Shown here: positions 39,562 through 49,633 of the stretch, in pieces
Layout of the letters: each line of letters begins with the position of its first letter
How positions within the stretch are numbered: position 1 is the first letter of the stretch
Position numbers and translations under genes: made by a program
Notes under the pieces: generated by a model
What the model saw: the letters and a program-made list of their open reading frames with translations, nothing else
Databases searched by the model: none
What the model was told of the DNA's origin: nothing
NCBI RefSeq assembly: GCF_900078335.1
Contig: NZ_FKBR01000046.1
Location: forward strand, 124,001-188,000
Length of the DNA stretch: 64,000 bases
Origin: Bordetella trematum
GTDB lineage: Bacteria > Pseudomonadota > Gammaproteobacteria > Burkholderiales > Burkholderiaceae_B
Direction of reading: 5' to 3'

Positions 39562-41859
39562 CTATTGCGTTGCCGCATTATGCTTTTGTTGCAAGGTCGC
39601 GTCCATAGTATCGGACGCACTCGCCAAGCGGGTCAACAAAATGGACACTCGGGCGCCGCCCTCCTTGCGGTTGGCGAGATCAATGCGCCCCCCATGTTCT
39701 TCCACGATCTTGCGCACAATCGCCAATCCTAACCCAGTGCCATGTGCTTTCGTGGTGACATAGGGTTCAAAGGCACGCTGCATCACCTGCGGCGGGAATC
39801 CGGCGCCATTGTCTGCCACCGTAAAACGCAAGGCGGCGGTTTCCGACCCATCCGACTTGGGAATGTGGGTCAACTGGGTCACTACCCGGATACTGCCGGC
39901 CTCGCCCTGATTGGCCACCGCGTCGCGCGCGTTCGACATCAGATTGTGGATGACCTGGCGCAGCTGGGTCGTGTCGCCCTCGATGATGGGCAACCCCTCG
40001 CCCAGCGATACCTCCAGCTGCATGCCGCCGCCGCGCGATTGGCCCTCGGCGGCGTCCCAGCCATAGAGCGCCAGCACATCGGCCACCAGGGCATTGAAGT
40101 CGATCGGCTGCATGACCGCCGGCGGGGTGCGCGCGTATTCCCGGAAATCGTCGACCATCTGCTTGAGCGAGCCCACCTGGTTGACGATGGTGTTGGTGGC
40201 GCGCTCGAGCATCTGGGCCTCGGGCGGCGCCAGGTGGCCGGCCAGTTTCATGGCCAGGCGCTCGGCCGACAGCTGGATGGGGGTCAGCGGGTTCTTGATC
40301 TCGTGCGCGAGGCGGCGCGCCACCTCGCCCCAGGCCATGGTGCGGCTGGCCGAGATCACCTCGGTGATGTCGTCGAAGACGACCAGATAGCCGTTGGCGC
40401 GCCCATCGACCCGCAGATGGGTGCCGCGCGCCAGCAGCGTGATGGGCTGCGCGCCAGGCTGCGCCGGCGTGATTTCGAATTGCTGCTGCCAGTGCTGGCG
40501 TTCGGACCCTACGGCAGCATGGGCCGAGAAGGCATCGCGCGCGATGCGGGCGAAATCCAGCATGCCTTCGACGGTTTCCAGCGGCCGGCCGATGGCCGAG
40601 CGCAGATCCACCTGCAGGATGGATTGCGCCCCCTGATTGAACATGGTGACACGGAAGCTCTCGTCAAAGGCCAGCACGCCGGAAGACAGGTTGGCCAGCA
40701 CGCTTTCCAGGTAGACGTTGCTGCGCTCGAGCTGGCGGCGGTTGCTTTCGACCATCTGACGCGCCTCGTCGAGCTGGCGCGTCATGGCATTGAAGGAGCG
40801 GGTCAGCTGGCCGACCTCATCGCGCTCGGGCGGCTCGGGCAGCGGCCGGAAGTCCCCCACGCTCACGGCCTGGGTGCCGGAGGCCAGGCTGAGCAAGGGC
40901 CGCACCAGACGCTTGGATAGCGCCAGCGCCACGGCGATGGCCGCCAGCACCGTCAGCAACAGCGCCAGCGTCAGGGTGATGCCATAGAGCTTGCGCAGAC
41001 CCAGGCGCGACAGCGCCAGCTCCTGATAGTCGCGAAAGCCCTGCTGCACCCGGTTGGCATTGTGGGCAATCTGCTCGGGCACGTTCTGCACCAGCTGCAG
41101 CCAGCGCGGCTCGCCCGTGCCGACCAGCGCATGATCGAAGCGCACCGGCGTGTCCAGCGCGATCACGACCCGCAGCCGCAGGCCGCCATCGCTGCCCGGC
41201 ACGCTGGACTCATCGGCTTCGGCAGCGGAATAGCCGCGCGACAGGCGCAGTTGATTGAGCACCGTCATGGGCGGGGTGGGCGGCAGCAACTGGCCATACT
41301 TGCTGGTGGAGAACGCCAGCGGCCGGCCGCTGGCGCTGAACACCAGCGCCTCCTGCACGCCATTGCTCTGGCGCAGCCGCGAGAGCGCCTGGGCCAGGTC
41401 GGCATCCGGCAGATTGTTCAGTTCGGAGGCCATGGCGCGGGCGCGCACATCCAGGTCGGCCAGTTGCGAATCAAGCGCGGCCCGCCCCAGGTTCAGGCCC
41501 GCCTCCAGGGCGTTGTCGACCCGCACGTTGAACCAGGACTCGATCGAGCGCGACAGGAATTGCACCGACAAGGTGTAGATCAGGGCGCCCGGCACCACCC
41601 CCACCAGGGCAAAAGCCAAGGCGAAACGGGCCGTCAGGCGGGCGCCGAACTGACGCCGGCGCAACTGGCGCGCCAGCCGGACCGTCAGCGCCACCACCCA
41701 GACGAACATTGCCAGGGCGAACACGCCGTTGAGCAGCAGCAAGCCGTCGTAATACTGGGCCAGCCGCGAGGCGTTGCCCGTGGACCAGACCAGCAGACCC
41801 AGCAACGCCAGGCCGCTGACTGCGCCGCTCACGAGGGCCAGGCGCAGCAGATATTTCAT
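39562..41859 (-). CDS. NtrY-like sensor histidine kinase
   Basis: The 765-residue protein (ATG 41859) has N-terminal membrane helices, a periplasmic sensor region (residues about 130-300), another helix, a HAMP region (RPLLSLASGTQAVSVGDFRPLP), a PAS domain (YLESVLANLSSGVLAFDESF), the His box RRLAHEIKNPLTPIQLSAERL, and ATPase boxes RQVIHNLMSNARDAV, VADNGAGFPP and GTGLGLAIVRKIVEEHGG. It is the NtrY-type kinase, which in other proteobacteria responds to nitrogen or redox state. Its ATG overlaps the DUF4390 stop. Confidence 0.9.
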   Translation of the reverse strand: MKYLLRLALVSGAVSGLALLGLLVWSTGNASRLAQYYDGLLLLNGVFALAMFVWVVALTVRLARQLRRRQFGARLTARFALAFALVGVVPGALIYTLSVQFLSRSIESWFNVRVDNALEAGLNLGRAALDSQLADLDVRARAMASELNNLPDADLAQALSRLRQSNGVQEALVFSASGRPLAFSTSKYGQLLPPTPPMTVLNQLRLSRGYSAAEADESSVPGSDGGLRLRVVIALDTPVRFDHALVGTGEPRWLQLVQNVPEQIAHNANRVQQGFRDYQELALSRLGLRKLYGITLTLALLLTVLAAIAVALALSKRLVRPLLSLASGTQAVSVGDFRPLPEPPERDEVGQLTRSFNAMTRQLDEARQMVESNRRQLERSNVYLESVLANLSSGVLAFDESFRVTMFNQGAQSILQVDLRSAIGRPLETVEGMLDFARIARDAFSAHAAVGSERQHWQQQFEITPAQPGAQPITLLARGTHLRVDGRANGYLVVFDDITEVISASRTMAWGEVARRLAHEIKNPLTPIQLSAERLAMKLAGHLAPPEAQMLERATNTIVNQVGSLKQMVDDFREYARTPPAVMQPIDFNALVADVLALYGWDAAEGQSRGGGMQLEVSLGEGLPIIEGDTTQLRQVIHNLMSNARDAVANQGEAGSIRVVTQLTHIPKSDGSETAALRFTVADNGAGFPPQVMQRAFEPYVTTKAHGTGLGLAIVRKIVEEHGGRIDLANRKEGGARVSILLTRLASASDTMDATLQQKHNAATQ

Positions 41860-42440
41860 GAAGGATCCCTGGCGGGTTCGGTCAGGGTGAAGGAGAACTC
41901 GCGCCACGGGGTGGCAGGGGTCCAGGCGCTGCTGTTGAGCGCATTGACCTGGAAGGGACGCGCCAGCAAGGAGGTATCCAGCCGTACCCGCAACTGCCCG
42001 TGATAGACCGTGCCGGCCTCGAATTCGTCGGCGTCGGCCACCCGCCAGTCGCGGATATGGCGCACCACGCCCATGGCCTCGTCAAGCGAACCTACATTCA
42101 GGGACAGATCGCCCTGACCCACGCGCCATTGGCGCGTCAGGGCGTTGTAGCTCACTTTCCAGGTCGTGCTGGCGTCGGCGATCTCGCGATCGAACCACCA
42201 CCAGCGCGAACGCGAAATCTTGATGTCGGCCGTGAAGTACAGCGGCACGCCGCGCTCCACGGCGTCACGCAATTGTTCGTTGAGCGGAAAGTCGATATCG
42301 GCGTTGATGGCCAGCCGCTTATCCGCGATGACCGGGTCGATCGACACCACCTTCGGCTCGGCAACGTGAGTCTGCCCCTCGGCGACAGGCAGAAGAGCGG
42401 ACATAGCCAGCAGGAAGGCGGCAAATAAACGAACAATCAT
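41856..42440 (-). CDS. DUF4390 exported protein
   Basis: The 194-residue protein has a signal peptide (LFAAFLLAMSALLPVAEG) and a globular domain with VVSIDPVIADKRLAINADIDFPLNEQLRDAVERGVPLYFTADIKISRSRWWWFD. I recognise it as the DUF4390 family found almost only next to rsmB and ntrY in betaproteobacteria. The function is unknown; translational coupling to ntrY (4-bp overlap) suggests an accessory of the sensor kinase. Confidence 0.85.
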   Translation of the reverse strand: MIVRLFAAFLLAMSALLPVAEGQTHVAEPKVVSIDPVIADKRLAINADIDFPLNEQLRDAVERGVPLYFTADIKISRSRWWWFDREIADASTTWKVSYNALTRQWRVGQGDLSLNVGSLDEAMGVVRHIRDWRVADADEFEAGTVYHGQLRVRLDTSLLARPFQVNALNSSAWTPATPWREFSFTLTEPARDPS

Positions 42441-42482
42441 GGACTTTCACAGCGTCACGGCTTTGTCCCTATTCTTGGCGAT

Positions 42483-43817
42483 TCAGCGCCGCTTGGCAAA
42501 CAGGGCATAGAAAAAACCATCCTGCGCAAGCTCAGGTGTTGCATCCAGCGCAACGGGCAGCAATTGACCCGGCGCCGGCAAGGCCTGGGCGTCGGCATGG
42601 CGACGGGCGAACGCCTCGGCCTGGGCCTGGCCTTCGGCCGGAAAAATTGAGCAGGTGACATAGAGCAGATGCCCGCCCGGGGCCACCACCTGCCAGAGCG
42701 CGTCGGCGATGCGCGCCTGCTGGGCGGCCGTTCGCGCCACGTCCGGGGCGCGCCGCAGCCAGCGGATGTCGGGGTGACGGCGCACGATGCCCGAGGCGGT
42801 GCAGGGCACGTCGGCCAGCACCGCGTCAAAGGGCCGGCCGTCCCACCAGCCGGACAGGTCGGCTGCGTCGGCGGCCGCCAGGCGCACGCCCGGGCCATCC
42901 AGTCCCAGGCGCTGCAGATTCTCGGATACCCGTTGCAGGCGCCGTTCGTCGGCGTCGAGGGCCAGCATCTCCAGATCGGCCAGCTCCAGCATGTGGGCGG
43001 TCTTGCCCCCTGGCGCGGCGCAGGCGTCCAGTACCCGCATGCCGTCGGCCAGCGGCAGCAGCTGGGCGGCCAGCTGGGCGCCGGCATCCTGCACCGACCA
43101 CCATCCCTCGGCGTAGCCGGGCAGTTGCAGCACAGGACGCGGCACCAGCACCATGAGGCCGGCCTGACCCACGGCGCACGAGGCGATGCCGGCCGCCTCG
43201 AATGCCGCCATCACCTGTTCGCGCGTGGCGCGACGCCGGTTCACGCGCAGGGTGAGCGGCGCGGGCACATTGGCGCTGCGCAGCAACTCCTGCCATTGCT
43301 GCGGGTAGGCCTGGCGCAGCAGCTTGATCCACCACTGGGGATGATTCCAGCGCGCGATGGGGTCCTCGGCCACGGCGGCGGTCAATGCCTCGCGCTCACG
43401 CAGAAAACGCCGCAGGCTGCCATTGATCAACCCCTTGTATGACGCCAGCCGCCGATGGCCATCGGCGGCGCGCACCGCCTGATCGACCACCGTATGCGGG
43501 GCATAGACCGGCATGCCCGGCACCGGCCCGCCGGGGCCGTCCTCCTGCAGCAGGCTCAGGGCCACCCGCAGCAGGGCCGCCGCCAGGGGCGCCGGATCGC
43601 GCGGCACCAACTGCAGCGCGACGGCATCGGCCCACCCCAGGTGACGCATGGCGTGAAAGGCCACCGCCTGCGTGGCCGGGCGCAGCCGCGCCTCGGTCTC
43701 GGCCAGCACCTCGGTCAGGGAACGCCCATGCATGACTTCCTGCACCGCAACGGCGCTGGTCAGCAAGATGGACGACAACGGGGGGGCCAGAACGGCCTTT
43801 TCTGAAACGGCAACCAT
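42483..43817 (-). CDS. rsmB: 16S rRNA (cytosine(967)-C5)-methyltransferase
   Basis: The 444-residue protein has an N-terminal NusB-like RNA-binding domain (SAVAVQEVMHGRSLTEVLAE, residues about 15-150) and a RsmB catalytic domain. Visible motifs are the SAM loop VLDACAAPGGKTAHML, LADVPCTASGIVRRHPDIRW with the conserved PC Cys, and YVTCSIFPAEGQAQAEAF with the catalytic Cys. It is the first gene of the operon that runs through DUF4390, ntrY, ntrX-like, trkA and trkH. Here fmt and def lie 10 kb away instead of adjacent. Confidence 0.94.
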   Translation of the reverse strand: MVAVSEKAVLAPPLSSILLTSAVAVQEVMHGRSLTEVLAETEARLRPATQAVAFHAMRHLGWADAVALQLVPRDPAPLAAALLRVALSLLQEDGPGGPVPGMPVYAPHTVVDQAVRAADGHRRLASYKGLINGSLRRFLREREALTAAVAEDPIARWNHPQWWIKLLRQAYPQQWQELLRSANVPAPLTLRVNRRRATREQVMAAFEAAGIASCAVGQAGLMVLVPRPVLQLPGYAEGWWSVQDAGAQLAAQLLPLADGMRVLDACAAPGGKTAHMLELADLEMLALDADERRLQRVSENLQRLGLDGPGVRLAAADAADLSGWWDGRPFDAVLADVPCTASGIVRRHPDIRWLRRAPDVARTAAQQARIADALWQVVAPGGHLLYVTCSIFPAEGQAQAEAFARRHADAQALPAPGQLLPVALDATPELAQDGFFYALFAKRR

Positions 43818-43887
43818 GCGAATATCCCAATCAACAGGCGCTATGGTAGCTGGTGCCGCCGCCGGCCGCTGGCTGGCCCCGCGCGCC

Positions 43888-45075
43888 TCAGCCGGTCCGG
43901 GCAGGACGCAGCAGGGCCCGGCTGATGATCAGCTTCTGGATTTCGGTGGCGCCCTCGTAAATGCGCAGGGCACGGATATCGCGATACAGGCGCTCCAGAA
44001 TGTGGCCGTGCACCACACCCTGCGCGCCAAAGAGCTGCAACATGCGGTCTATCACCCGCTGGGCCGATTCCGTGGCGGCCATCTTGGCCATGGCCGTCTC
44101 CAGGGTGCTGGCGCGTTGCTGGACATCCCGCACCCATGCCGCGCGGTAGGTCAGCAAGGCCGACTGGTCGATCTCGGTCGCCGCATCGCCCAGCGCCGCC
44201 TGCGTGAGCTGGAACTCGGCCAGGGTCTTGCCGAACAGGCGGCGCTGCCGGGCATGGGCCAGGCCTTCGGCCAGGGCCCGCCGGGCAAAGCCCACGGCCG
44301 CCGCCGCCACCGATGTGCGAAATACATCCAGGGTGCGCATCGCCAGCTTGAAGCCCTGACCCACCTCGCCCAGGCGCTGTGCGGCCGGCACGCGGCAATC
44401 CTCAAAGCGCAGCGTGGCCAGCGGATGCGGCGACATCACCTCGATCTGCGACTCGATCACCAGGCCGGGCGTCCCAGCCTCGACGATGAACGCGGAGATG
44501 CCGTCCGCACCCGCCTGCCCGGTGCGCGCGAACACGCAATAGAAGTCGGCCAGCCCCCCGTTGGAAATCCAGGTTTTGCGGCCATTGAGCACGTAGTCGG
44601 GCCCATCGGCCTGCGCCCGGCAAGCCAGGGCCGCCACATCCGAGCCCGCCTCAGGTTCGGACAAGGCAAAGGCTGCAATGCTGTGCCCCTGCGCCACCGC
44701 CGGCAGATAGGCCTGCTGCTGAGCCGGGCTGCCCGCCAGCGCAATGGCGCCACTGCCCAGGCCCTGCATGGCGAAGGCAAAGTCGGCCAGCGCGTGATGC
44801 TGCGCCAGGGTTTCACGCAGGATGCACAGGCTGCGCACATCGAGCTGCGGGAACATGCCACCCAGCACGCCGCCGGGGCCGGCCGGCACGCAATAGCGCA
44901 GCCAGCCTGCCTGCCCGAGCGCCCGCACCCAGTGGCGGCAGGTGGCCAAGGCGTCTGCATCCGGATCCGGCACGGGCTGCTCGCGGCACCAGTTGCGCAA
45001 ATCCGCGGCCAGCTCACGGTGGCCGGGCTCCAGGAAAGGCCATTGCAGCCAGGCATCGGTATGGGCTTCGGACAT
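43888..45075 (-). CDS. Acyl-CoA dehydrogenase family protein
   Basis: The 395-residue protein starts at ATG 45075 with GGAG 8 bp upstream; a GTG 9 bp further is weaker. It has the ACAD signatures [15 protein letters not shown] (FAD contact), [52 protein letters not shown] and [20 protein letters not shown], with the Glu of IYEG as probable catalytic base. It oxidises an acyl-CoA to the enoyl-CoA with transfer to ETF. It is downstream of a Bug receptor in a two-gene minus-strand operon, divergent from the SDR-cyclase-ligase genes. The acyl chain is unknown. Confidence 0.9.
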   Translation of the reverse strand: MSEAHTDAWLQWPFLEPGHRELAADLRNWCREQPVPDPDADALATCRHWVRALGQAGWLRYCVPAGPGGVLGGMFPQLDVRSLCILRETLAQHHALADFAFAMQGLGSGAIALAGSPAQQQAYLPAVAQGHSIAAFALSEPEAGSDVAALACRAQADGPDYVLNGRKTWISNGGLADFYCVFARTGQAGADGISAFIVEAGTPGLVIESQIEVMSPHPLATLRFEDCRVPAAQRLGEVGQGFKLAMRTLDVFRTSVAAAAVGFARRALAEGLAHARQRRLFGKTLAEFQLTQAALGDAATEIDQSALLTYRAAWVRDVQQRASTLETAMAKMAATESAQRVIDRMLQLFGAQGVVHGHILERLYRDIRALRIYEGATEIQKLIISRALLRPARTG

Positions 45076-45080
45076 GCTTC

Positions 45081-46040
45081 TCACTCCTTGACGGCAAACT
45101 GTTGCAATAACGGGGTCCAGCTGCGCAGCGTGTCATCCAGATAGCGGCCGAAGGCGGCCGCATCACGGAAATCCACTTTCAGGCCGAACTGATCGGCGCA
45201 CTGGGCAAAAGCCGGTGTGCGGGCGGCGGCCTCGAACGCATCCTGCAGCGTCTTGACCACGGCAGCGTCCATGCCGGCCGGCCCGACGATGCCCAGCAGG
45301 CTGGGCGCCACCAGGTCATAGCCCTGCGCCTGCAGGGTCGGTGCGTCGAAACCCCTCATGGGACCATCGGTATAGACCGCCAGCAGCCGCAGCCGGCCAT
45401 CGCGCACATACGGCACCCATTCAGCGGTCTGCGCCATGAAATCGACATCGCCACGCATCAGGGCCGACACCGTCTCCGGCCCGCTCTTGTAGGGCACGTG
45501 CACCCACTGCGCGCCGATGGCCTGGGCCATCCGTTCGGTGGTCAGGTGCTGGGGCGTGCCGACGCCCGCGGTGCTGTAACTCATCGGCGCCTTGCCCGCC
45601 TTGGCGGCCGCGACCAGGTCGGCCAGGGTCTTGTGCGGCGAGTCCGCGCGCACCAGCAGGCCCACCTGATATTGCGCCACCAGGGCGATGGGAGTGAGGT
45701 CGCGGCGCACGTCGTACTTGTTGCCCGGGTTCAGCACCTGATTGAGCACGCCCCCGGTGGACAGGGAGCCGATGGTGTAGCCGTCCGGGCGCTGGCGTTG
45801 GATGTAGGTCACCGACAGCGAGGATCCGGCCCCCGGCTTGTTCTCGACGATCATGGGCTGGCCCAGGCGCTGCGCGACATCCTGCGCCAGGATGCGGTTG
45901 CAGACATCGGTGCCGCCGCCGGCGCCGTAGCCCACCACCAGGCTCACCGGATTGACGGGATAGTCGGCGGCGCCGGCATGGGCCGCGGCCAGGCACAGGC
46001 AGGCGCAGGCCGCCAGCCTCGGGATGAAAGGGTGTGTCAT
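45081..46040 (-). CDS. Bug/TctC-type periplasmic receptor
   Basis: The 319-residue protein has a signal ending AAHAGAADY, then [76 protein letters not shown] and a C-terminal RSWTPLLQQ. This is a carboxylate-binding receptor without adjacent tctAB membrane genes. Being first in the operon with the acyl-CoA dehydrogenase suggests it captures the acid that the neighbouring enzymes degrade. Confidence 0.9.
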   Translation of the reverse strand: MTHPFIPRLAACACLCLAAAHAGAADYPVNPVSLVVGYGAGGGTDVCNRILAQDVAQRLGQPMIVENKPGAGSSLSVTYIQRQRPDGYTIGSLSTGGVLNQVLNPGNKYDVRRDLTPIALVAQYQVGLLVRADSPHKTLADLVAAAKAGKAPMSYSTAGVGTPQHLTTERMAQAIGAQWVHVPYKSGPETVSALMRGDVDFMAQTAEWVPYVRDGRLRLLAVYTDGPMRGFDAPTLQAQGYDLVAPSLLGIVGPAGMDAAVVKTLQDAFEAAARTPAFAQCADQFGLKVDFRDAAAFGRYLDDTLRSWTPLLQQFAVKE

Positions 46041-46133
46041 GTCGATCTGTCTCCGTGGAATGCCGCACGGCCTTTGGCCGGCTGTTTTTGTAGCGGCCGG
46101 GACCCACCCCGGACCGGCTTTATTTTGCCCGGC

Positions 46134-46155
46134 TAATAGATCATATATATAGATG
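46134..46155. promoter_or_regulatory. AT-rich divergent control region of the second catabolic cluster
   Basis: The stretch between the Bug receptor and SDR genes contains ATAGATCATATATATAGATG, in an otherwise GC-rich 200-bp gap. It is a likely promoter/operator region for both transcripts and a possible target of the UTRA GntR regulator encoded at 49.6 kb. The symmetry is imperfect, so the operator itself is not defined. Confidence 0.35.
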
Positions 46156-46244
46156 TTTGTACTAATGGTCTGGATGGAGGGCGTTGTTTACGCTGCGGGT
46201 ATTCATCCGGAACCGTTCCGCCAAGGCGGCAGGAGACCCATGGC

Positions 46245-46958
46245 ATGACCCCCAAACGCGTCCTCGTCACCGGCGCCAGCAAAGGCATCGGCAAAGCCAT
46301 TTGTGAACGCCTGATCGCAGAGGGCTACGCCGTCACCGGCGTGGCCCGCACCCCTCCGGCCCAACGGCTCGCCGGCCTGGACTTCCATTCGCTGGATCTC
46401 AGCGACCGGGCCGCCGTGGAGGATTTCCTGGTGGCGCTGCGGCATGAAACGCCCTTCTACGGCCTGGTCAACAACGCCGGCATCGTGCCCATCGGCGCGC
46501 TGCCGGACGTCACGGCCGGCGACCTCTACCAGGCGGTCCAGCTCAACATCGAAGTCGCGATCCGCTTCACCCAGGCCCTGTCCGCCGGCATGCGCCAGCA
46601 AAAGCAGGGCCGCGTGCTGAACATCGCCTCGCGCGCGGCATTGGGCAAGCCCGAGCGCAGCATCTACAGCATGACCAAGGCCGGCCTGATCGGCATGACC
46701 CGCACATGGGCGCTGGAGCTGGCCGGCGCCGGCGTCACGGTCAACGCGATCGCACCCGGTCCGATCGAAACCGGCTTCTTTGCCGCCGCCAACGAGCCGG
46801 CCCGCCGCCAGGCGCTGCTCGACGGCATCCCCGTCGGCCGCATGGGCACGCCGGCCGACGTGGCCCACACCGTGGCCTATTTCATGGACGAGCGCTGTGG
46901 CTTTGTCACCGGACAGACTCATTTCGTCTGCGGCGGCCTGACCATCGGCGCGGCCTGA
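46245..46958 (+). CDS. Short-chain dehydrogenase/reductase (SDR)
   Basis: The 237-residue classical SDR has the cofactor loop VTGASKGIGKA, NNAGI, the catalytic Ser in NIASRAALG, and Tyr and Lys in SIYSMTKAG, plus the C-terminal GFVTGQTHFVCGG. AGGAG lies upstream. It is a NAD(P)-dependent alcohol or ketone oxidoreductase. It is the first gene of the plus-strand run SDR, cyclase, CoA ligase, GntR. The substrate is unknown; a cyclic alcohol or beta-hydroxyacyl compound would fit the neighbours. Confidence 0.9.
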   Translation: MTPKRVLVTGASKGIGKAICERLIAEGYAVTGVARTPPAQRLAGLDFHSLDLSDRAAVEDFLVALRHETPFYGLVNNAGIVPIGALPDVTAGDLYQAVQLNIEVAIRFTQALSAGMRQQKQGRVLNIASRAALGKPERSIYSMTKAGLIGMTRTWALELAGAGVTVNAIAPGPIETGFFAAANEPARRQALLDGIPVGRMGTPADVAHTVAYFMDERCGFVTGQTHFVCGGLTIGAA

Positions 46959-46994
46959 TCGCAACCCACCTCCGCACAGAAGCAAAGGAAGCAC

Positions 46995-48032
46995 ATGAAG
47001 CGCTGGACGCATCGGCCGCAAGGCTCCAACTGGGGAGACTTCGGCGAACATGATCAACTGGGCCGGGTCAACCTGATCGGCCCGCAGCAGGTCCTCAAGG
47101 GCATACAGGAAGTCCGCCAGGGTCTGGTCTTCTGCCTGTCGCTGCCACTGGACCTGCCCGGCGGCATGGCGCTCAACCCGCGCCGCCAGCCGCCCCGCCT
47201 GAGCGGCACGCAACGCGATGGCGTGCCCTATATGAATTTCGCCATGGAGAATCTGGACCCTTCCTCCATCGACGTGCTCAGCGACGACCAGGTCGTGATG
47301 TCGCTGCAGTACTCCACCCAGTGGGATGCGCTGGCCCATGTCGGCGCCTACTTCGACACCGATGGCAGCGGCACGCCGCGCAAGGTCTACTACAACGGCT
47401 ATCAGGCCGGCACGGATATCCTCGGACCCGACACGCCGGCCGACGCCGGCTGCTGCGGCGGCGGCCACGCCATGGGCGCGCTCAAGCTGGGCATCGAGCA
47501 CCTCGCCGCCAAAGGCATGCAGGGCCGCGGCGTGCTGATCGACCTGGTGCGCCACTACGGCCGAAAGCGCCAGCTGATCGGCTATCGCGAGCTGATGGAT
47601 GTGATGGAGAAGGACGGCGTGCAGGTCGAGCCGGGCGACATGCTGGTGCTGCGCACCGGCTTCGCCGAACTCATCATGGAGATGGCCGGCCAGCCGGACG
47701 CCGAACAGCTGCACCAGGCCTGCTGCGTGCTGGACGGCGCCGACGACGCGCTGCTGCAATGGATCACCGACAGCGGCATCGCGGCCATCTGTGCCGATAA
47801 CTATGCCGTCGAGGCCTATCCGGCCCGCGAGCGCCCGGGGCGCAAATCGCTGCTGCCGCTGCACCATCACTGCCTGTTCAAGCTGGGGCTGCCCCTGGCC
47901 GAACTCTGGTACCTGAAAGACCTGGCGCAGGCCCTCGAGGCCGCCGGACGCCACCGCTTTCTGCTGACGGCCCCGCCGCTGCGCCTGCCCGGCGCGGTCG
48001 GCTCGCCCGTCACGCCCATCGCCACGCTGTAA
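46995..48032 (+). CDS. Cyclase-family (kynurenine formamidase-like) metal hydrolase
   Basis: The 345-residue protein belongs to the larger cyclase-family type. The metal site reads YSTQWDALAHVGAYFD instead of the short HxGTHxD form, with a Gly/Cys-rich loop CCGGGHAMGALKLGIEHLAA and MLVLRTGFAE. The C-terminal HHHCLFKLGLPLAELWYL is conserved in this subfamily. Known relatives hydrolyse N-formylkynurenine or open cyclic ketones and lactones. Between an SDR and a CoA ligase it may open a ring so that the product acid is activated. The substrate is inferred only by context. Confidence 0.8.
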   Translation: MKRWTHRPQGSNWGDFGEHDQLGRVNLIGPQQVLKGIQEVRQGLVFCLSLPLDLPGGMALNPRRQPPRLSGTQRDGVPYMNFAMENLDPSSIDVLSDDQVVMSLQYSTQWDALAHVGAYFDTDGSGTPRKVYYNGYQAGTDILGPDTPADAGCCGGGHAMGALKLGIEHLAAKGMQGRGVLIDLVRHYGRKRQLIGYRELMDVMEKDGVQVEPGDMLVLRTGFAELIMEMAGQPDAEQLHQACCVLDGADDALLQWITDSGIAAICADNYAVEAYPARERPGRKSLLPLHHHCLFKLGLPLAELWYLKDLAQALEAAGRHRFLLTAPPLRLPGAVGSPVTPIATL

Positions 48033-48042
48033 GGAGACCGGC

Positions 48043-49617
48043 ATGGACTTCACCACCTTGCTGCACCAGCATGCGCAGGCGCGCCCCGGCCATTGCGCCT
48101 TCCAGGACGCGGACCGGGCCCTGGACTACGCCGGGCTGCAGGCCGAGGTCGAACGGCTGGCCGGCCTGCTGCATGCGCAGGGCGCGCAGCGCGGCGAACG
48201 CCTGGCTCTGTGGATGCCGAACTGCATCGAATGGCTGGTCACCTTCCTGGCCTGCGCCCGCCTGGGCATCACGGTCGTGGCGGTCAACACCCGCTTTCGC
48301 GAACATGAGGTGGCCCAATTGCTCACGCGCGGCGAGTGCCGCTGGCTGGCCATGTGGCCGGCCTTCAAGGGCCTGCCCTTCGTGGACATCCTGAGCCGCC
48401 TGGACGCGGCCACCCTGGCCGGCCTGCGCGGCATCATCGGCGTCGGCGACAGCCAGGCGCTGCATGCGCTGACGTCGCTGCCGCCGGTGCTGGACTATGC
48501 CGCCGCCGCCCCCGCCGCCGCGCCCCGCCACGATGGCCGGCAAGACGGGGCGCTGGTGTACACGACCTCGGGCACCACCTCGGCCCCCAAGCTCGTGCTG
48601 CACCGCCAGGCCGGCCTGATCGGGCACGGGCGCATGGCTGCGGCGGCCTACGGCATCGACGCCGGCAGCGTGGTGCTGCTGGCCGCGCCGATGTGCGGCG
48701 CCTTCGGTTTTTCAACCTTGCTTTGCGGTCTGACCCAGGGGGCCACCCTGGTGTCGCTGCCGGTCTTCGAGGCCGCCGCCACTGCCGCGCAGATCCGCGA
48801 CCACGGCGTGACCCATACTTTCGCCAACAACGAATTCATCGACCACCTGCTGCAGCAGGCCGGACCGACTCATCCGCCCTACCCCTCGCTGCGCTATGTG
48901 GGCTACGCCAGCTTCGCGCCCTCCATGGACGATCTGCCCGAGCGCGCCCGCGCAGCCGGCATTCCGATTGCCGGCCTGTATGGCTCCAGCGAACTGCAGG
49001 CCCTGGTGGCCGGCCAGCGCCTGGATGCCGACTGGGCGCAGCGGCGCCAGGCCGGCGGCACGCTGGCCGCGGCCCAGGCGCGTGTGCGCGCCATCGACCC
49101 GCAGACCGGCGCCGTCCTGCCGCATGGGGCCACCGGCCTGATCGAGATTCTTGCGCCCAGCCTCATGGCCGAGTACCTGAACGACCCCCAGGCCACCCGA
49201 CAGGCCATCAGCGCCGATGGCTACTTCCGCACGGGCGACCTGGGCCAGACCGTCAATGAGCGCCAGTTCCTGTTTCAGGGCCGTGACGGCGATCAACTGC
49301 GCCTGGGCGGATTTCTCGTCTCGCCCCGGGAAATCGAACATTTCATCGAAGCCCTGCCCGGGGTCGCGGCCGTTCAGGTGGTAGGCGCCGAGCAGCACGG
49401 CAAGACCGTGCCGGTCGCCTTCGTGCGCCCGGCCGGCGGGCCGCTGGACGAGCAAGCTATCATTAGCGCCTGCCAGCGCGCCATGGCGAAGTTCAAGGTC
49501 CCGCGACGGGTCGTCTTCGTGGATGCGTTCCCCATGGTCCAGAGCGCCAACTCCAACAAGGTGCAAAAGCACGTATTGCGCCGGCAGGCCCAGGATCTCC
49601 TGGACCCGCCCGGATAA
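48043..49617 (+). CDS. AMP-forming acyl-CoA ligase
   Basis: The 524-residue protein has the ANL superfamily motifs: phosphate loop VYTTSGTTSAPKLVLH, GLYGSSELQAL, hinge YFRTGDLGQTV, RDGDQLRLGGFLVSPREIEHFIEALPG, and a final SNSNKVQKHVLR with the catalytic Lys. It activates a carboxylic acid as acyl-AMP then acyl-CoA. The start follows GTAAGGAG, 10 bp after the cyclase gene. It would feed the acyl-CoA dehydrogenase encoded divergently. The acid is not identifiable. Confidence 0.9.
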   Translation: MDFTTLLHQHAQARPGHCAFQDADRALDYAGLQAEVERLAGLLHAQGAQRGERLALWMPNCIEWLVTFLACARLGITVVAVNTRFREHEVAQLLTRGECRWLAMWPAFKGLPFVDILSRLDAATLAGLRGIIGVGDSQALHALTSLPPVLDYAAAAPAAAPRHDGRQDGALVYTTSGTTSAPKLVLHRQAGLIGHGRMAAAAYGIDAGSVVLLAAPMCGAFGFSTLLCGLTQGATLVSLPVFEAAATAAQIRDHGVTHTFANNEFIDHLLQQAGPTHPPYPSLRYVGYASFAPSMDDLPERARAAGIPIAGLYGSSELQALVAGQRLDADWAQRRQAGGTLAAAQARVRAIDPQTGAVLPHGATGLIEILAPSLMAEYLNDPQATRQAISADGYFRTGDLGQTVNERQFLFQGRDGDQLRLGGFLVSPREIEHFIEALPGVAAVQVVGAEQHGKTVPVAFVRPAGGPLDEQAIISACQRAMAKFKVPRRVVFVDAFPMVQSANSNKVQKHVLRRQAQDLLDPPG

Positions 49618-49633
49618 CCTGACCACGACGTCT

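Noticed and set aside
46134-46155. Attachment site or insertion scar in the AT-rich island
   Set aside because: There is no flanking direct repeat or mobile gene; a control region is the simpler explanation.
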